NCBI GenBank assembly: GCA_903852955.1
Contig: CAINSH010000048.1
Coordinates: forward strand, 1-8,083
Direction: 5' to 3'
Origin: an uncultured Actinomycetes bacterium
Lineage (GTDB): Bacteria > Actinomycetota > Actinomycetes > Nanopelagicales > Nanopelagicaceae
Length of the DNA stretch: 8,083 nucleotides
Each line of letters starts with the position of its first letter. Within the stretch, counting starts at the first letter, position 1. Under the pieces are notes generated by a model. That model saw only the letters and a program-made list of their open reading frames with translations. It was not told the origin of the DNA and did not search any database. Below are positions 7,101 through 8,083 of the stretch, piece by piece. The position numbers were made by a program, and so were the translations under genes.

Positions 7101-7194
7101 CGTAGGAACTGCCTCATGTGGGCCAGATACTTTGCCTAAATACATCATTAAACCTGGTGTGCACACCTTCGAATGGACAGTTACTTCAATCTAA
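4186..7194 (+). CDS. lacZ: Beta-galactosidase, glycoside hydrolase family 2 (LacZ type)
   Basis: A full-length 1002-residue GH2 enzyme that hydrolyses terminal beta-galactosides such as lactose by a retaining mechanism; no signal peptide, so cytoplasmic. Domain order is: N-terminal sugar-binding domain (about 25-190, with PPFVPEQNPHGVY and WSDATFIEDQDQWW), immunoglobulin-like domain (about 195-345), TIM barrel (about 347-640), linker domain, and the beta-galactosidase small-chain domain with WRAPTDND (773-780) and GSGPHESYPDR (873-883). The acid/base is E472 in SLGNESG and the nucleophile is E542 in CEYSHAMGNS. E429 and H431 match the Mg-binding pair, and H370, H404 and W573 match E. coli H357, H391 and W568. 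D609 replaces the sodium ligand N604, and V963 appears to replace W999. The start is 4186 or 4189, because NYWMSPETTAVNRLP aligns with the E. coli N terminus. It overlaps the convergent SGNH gene by nine bases. No permease or lacI lies nearby. Confidence 0.95.
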   Translation: MMTNYWMSPETTAVNRLPMLNIEHLEKISLDGTWRFQLLRSPREPLGRKWAEIPVPGLWTMQPESAVFFDKPIYTNTQMPFEEQPPFVPEQNPHGVYERNFDLPESWMGKRIVLHLGGYESVALVYINGVEVGLTKDSRLAAEFDITKFVQHGSNVIRIDVTKWSDATFIEDQDQWWHGGITRSVKLFATNKVFIERFYTTAGLDKDGTTGVLDIRAHIASIDNVSTHNFTLRASIEELPKVKSAQLAATLKDFSAPIWTERDESLKARSDEYFHGKFWHGNMPADAKAAILENEPWPAGKIHLNTRVPKIKPWSAEDPALYTLHIELVDPDGTIVEISQQKIGFRSIEIKGQELLVNGQPVIFYGVNRHDFNRYTGRALTRDDMREDLLQLKRFNFNAVRTSHYPNDAAFLDLCDELGFYVIGEANIESHAFIASICDDSKYLTAFVDRVGRMIQRDIHHPSAIMWSLGNESGAGTNHEAAANYARTFDPSRPLHYEGGIRGNWMGSHSLTDVICPMYPTISAIKEYATSAKADRPLIMCEYSHAMGNSNGTLAEYWEVIESTPGLQGGFIWEFWDHGPVQTMPDGTTRNAYGGDYGETKHDGNFCCDGMVFPDRTAKPAMSEFKAIAAPATVSAVKASEGRFKIFNKHFFKDLSAYELHWAINRDGLLVDAGKIKLPQVAARKTAAFKVTSAHLAKPDGLGERFITFTLIRTESTSWDSTMTEVGWNQFALPSRALTVTGADESNEFTNFLDEYGQIVLPHAAVAPKLSLWRAPTDNDRIGHIATKWNRWGLRDLERTDCVVSQSPTHAEITNTWQTSTGISIKQIQVVTPVENGFSVKETITLPKVLTDVARVGINFELDGALSDLTWFGSGPHESYPDRKIARIHRFVSSVANQYIPYVRPQENGGHTAVRWFELTNSEGHGVRLQMAKPLQVSITPNRAVDLADATHDVEVKACGNVVVHIDGAHRGVGTASCGPDTLPKYIIKPGVHTFEWTVTSI

Positions 7195-7971
7195 ATTCAG
7201 TGGCCAAGAAATGGCAATTGGATATTTGCAACTACGACCATCACCTGAAGATTTACCGCGTGCACGTCGCCACATCCATGGCAGCGCAAAAGTAATGAAC
7301 CAAATCGCGGTAACAAATGCACGTAACGCTTTTGGTTCGGGTTTAGCTGGAGGCAACGGTGTGCGCCAACTGTGATCAAAGGGAAGTTCTAATTTTTCAA
7401 GGACTGCTTGTGCAACTCGATCATGACCCATTGCGTTTAGATGCAATCGATCAAAAGCTAAGAATCTGCGATCTGAAAATGCAGGTTCTTCGTTGGCGTC
7501 TGCAACTATTGCGCCAACTTCGGCCGCAACAGTTCGAACATTATTATTAAATCCACCAAAACGCGCTTCCCACATCTTGGCAGTTTTTCCAGTGTTTCCA
7601 GTTCTCTCTAAAACTGTAAAAACCATAATCGTTGCACCTGATGCGGCAAGGCGGCGGACGGCATCGGCATATTGGGTCAAAACAATTTCCGGCTTATATC
7701 CAGGGCGAATAACATCGTTTGCACCTGCATGAAAAGAAATCAAAGTTTCTGGACCCGTTACTTGTGCTAGTGCGGCCTCGATTTGTTCATCGATTACTTG
7801 TCTGACTAATTTGCCACGAATAGCTAAATTGGAATACTTAAAATCTGGATGAAAGGTTGCCATGACATCAGCAACACGGTCGGCCCAACCTCGGTACTGG
7901 CCATGTTTTTTCTCATCGCACATACCTTCGGTAAATGAATCTCCAAGGGCGATAAAACGAGAATAAATCAC
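7186..7971 (-). CDS. SGNH/GDSL-family hydrolase (lipase/esterase-like)
   Basis: This 261-residue protein carries all four SGNH blocks. GDSFTEG (10-16) holds nucleophile S12, G53 lies in block II (AIRGK), GANDV (83-87) holds oxyanion residue N85, and FDRLHLN (173-179) gives catalytic D174 and H177. The family cleaves ester or acyl bonds in lipids, acylated sugars or cell-wall material; the substrate here is unknown. There is no N-terminal signal peptide. After the catalytic domain comes a proline-rich linker (205-213), a hydrophobic, tryptophan-rich stretch (216-234), then the basic RRARGK and SSGDGR motif, which could place the protein at the inner membrane face. The GTG start is supported by an AAGGGG seven bases upstream and by its position four bases after the preceding stop, so it is probably cotranscribed with the methyltransferase gene. 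Its TGA lies inside the lacZ 3' end. Confidence 0.88.
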   Translation of the reverse strand: MIYSRFIALGDSFTEGMCDEKKHGQYRGWADRVADVMATFHPDFKYSNLAIRGKLVRQVIDEQIEAALAQVTGPETLISFHAGANDVIRPGYKPEIVLTQYADAVRRLAASGATIMVFTVLERTGNTGKTAKMWEARFGGFNNNVRTVAAEVGAIVADANEEPAFSDRRFLAFDRLHLNAMGHDRVAQAVLEKLELPFDHSWRTPLPPAKPEPKALRAFVTAIWFITFALPWMWRRARGKSSGDGRSCKYPIAISWPLNLD

Positions 7972-7975
7972 GTGC

Positions 7976-8083
7976 TTACCCCTTACGGCGTGCCTGATCT
8001 ATATGGAACAGGGCAATCGATGTTGCAACAGATGCATTTAATGATTCTGTCGTTGCGCTAATTGGAATTGAAATAACTAAATC
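7976..8083 (-). CDS. SpoU/TrmH-family RNA 2'-O-methyltransferase, C-terminal fragment (runs off the window)
   Basis: The minus strand from the right edge encodes 35 residues ending in a TAA at 7976-7978. They contain IPISATTESLNASVATSIALF, which matches the C-terminal SAM-binding knot motif of SpoU/TrmH methyltransferases (typically IPM...SLNVSVA). These enzymes methylate the 2'-OH of ribose in rRNA or tRNA. The serine-leucine-asparagine triad is part of the conserved motif 3. The remaining, larger part of the gene lies beyond the edge, so whether it is RlmB-like, TrmH-like or another member cannot be told. The SGNH gene begins four bases after its stop, consistent with an operon. Confidence 0.85.
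   Translation of the reverse strand, partial: DLVISIPISATTESLNASVATSIALFHIDQARRKG
7979..7984 (-). promoter_or_regulatory. Ribosome binding site of the SGNH hydrolase gene
   Basis: The minus strand reads AAGGGG, a one-mismatch Shine-Dalgarno, seven bases before the GTG at 7971. It overlaps the last codons and stop region of the upstream methyltransferase gene, supporting both the GTG start and coupled translation. Confidence 0.55.

Noticed and set aside
7156..7167. Perfect 12-base palindrome GGTGTGCACACC near the lacZ 3' end
   Set aside because: It has no loop and no T-run, and encodes part of the conserved C-terminal PGVHTF segment, so coding constraint explains it well enough; neither terminator nor operator role is supported.
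4186..7194. Possible horizontal acquisition of lacZ from its base composition
   Set aside because: Some lacZ stretches look richer in GC than parts of ppk, but both genes vary strongly along their length, and I could not compute a reliable gene-wide difference. No integrase, repeat or tRNA-adjacent boundary flanks the gene.
7203..7215. Short GCCA-N5-TGGC inverted repeat just after the lacZ stop
   Set aside because: A four-base stem without a T-run inside the SGNH coding sequence is expected by chance.
1..8083. CRISPR array, insertion sequence, toxin-antitoxin, phage or defence genes
   Set aside because: No regularly spaced repeats, terminal inverted repeats, transposase or integrase motifs were seen; every long frame is accounted for by housekeeping or metabolic genes.

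Overview
The window reads as chromosomal DNA from a low-GC actinobacterium. The freshwater acI / Nanopelagicales group is my best guess, from gene content and moderate-to-low GC rather than from any database match. The actinobacterial hallmarks are a short (about 305-residue) Ppx/GppA protein, a ppk1 gene followed directly by a NUDIX plus histidine-phosphatase fusion (the MutT1 architecture next to ppk1 in mycobacteria), an SGNH hydrolase with a basic SSGDGR-type tail, and promoter-proximal genes that lack a Shine-Dalgarno sequence.

Layout from left to right: a possible Shine-Dalgarno at the very edge for a gene lying outside (minus strand); tRNA-Thr(TGT) (26-97, minus); a 106-bp divergent intergenic region; ppx (204-1121, plus); mutT1-like (1118-2017, minus) and ppk1 (2020-4077, minus), read as a ppk-mutT1 operon; a 108-bp divergent intergenic region; lacZ-type GH2 beta-galactosidase (4186-7194, plus); an SGNH/GDSL hydrolase (7186-7971, minus); and the last 35 codons of a SpoU/TrmH-family RNA methyltransferase (7976-8083, minus), which probably heads an operon with the SGNH gene. 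Coding density is very high. The only gaps longer than 100 bases are the two divergent promoter regions, and both convergent gene pairs overlap at their stop codons (4 bp and 9 bp).

Functionally, the left half is a polyphosphate locus. Ppk1 makes polyphosphate from ATP, Ppx degrades it from the ends, and the MutT1-like protein probably cleans oxidised or signalling nucleotides. The synthesis operon and the degradation gene face each other tail to tail. The right half is a lone intracellular beta-galactosidase without neighbouring permease or repressor, followed by a lipase/esterase-like hydrolase and an rRNA/tRNA methyltransferase.

I found no mobile element, CRISPR array, phage gene or defence system, and nothing that amounts to a new biological system. 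The observations most worth checking are the overlapping convergent stops of the opposing polyphosphate genes with a shared hairpin, the apparent split between leaderless promoter-proximal genes and Shine-Dalgarno-led internal genes, and the aglycone-site replacements in the beta-galactosidase.
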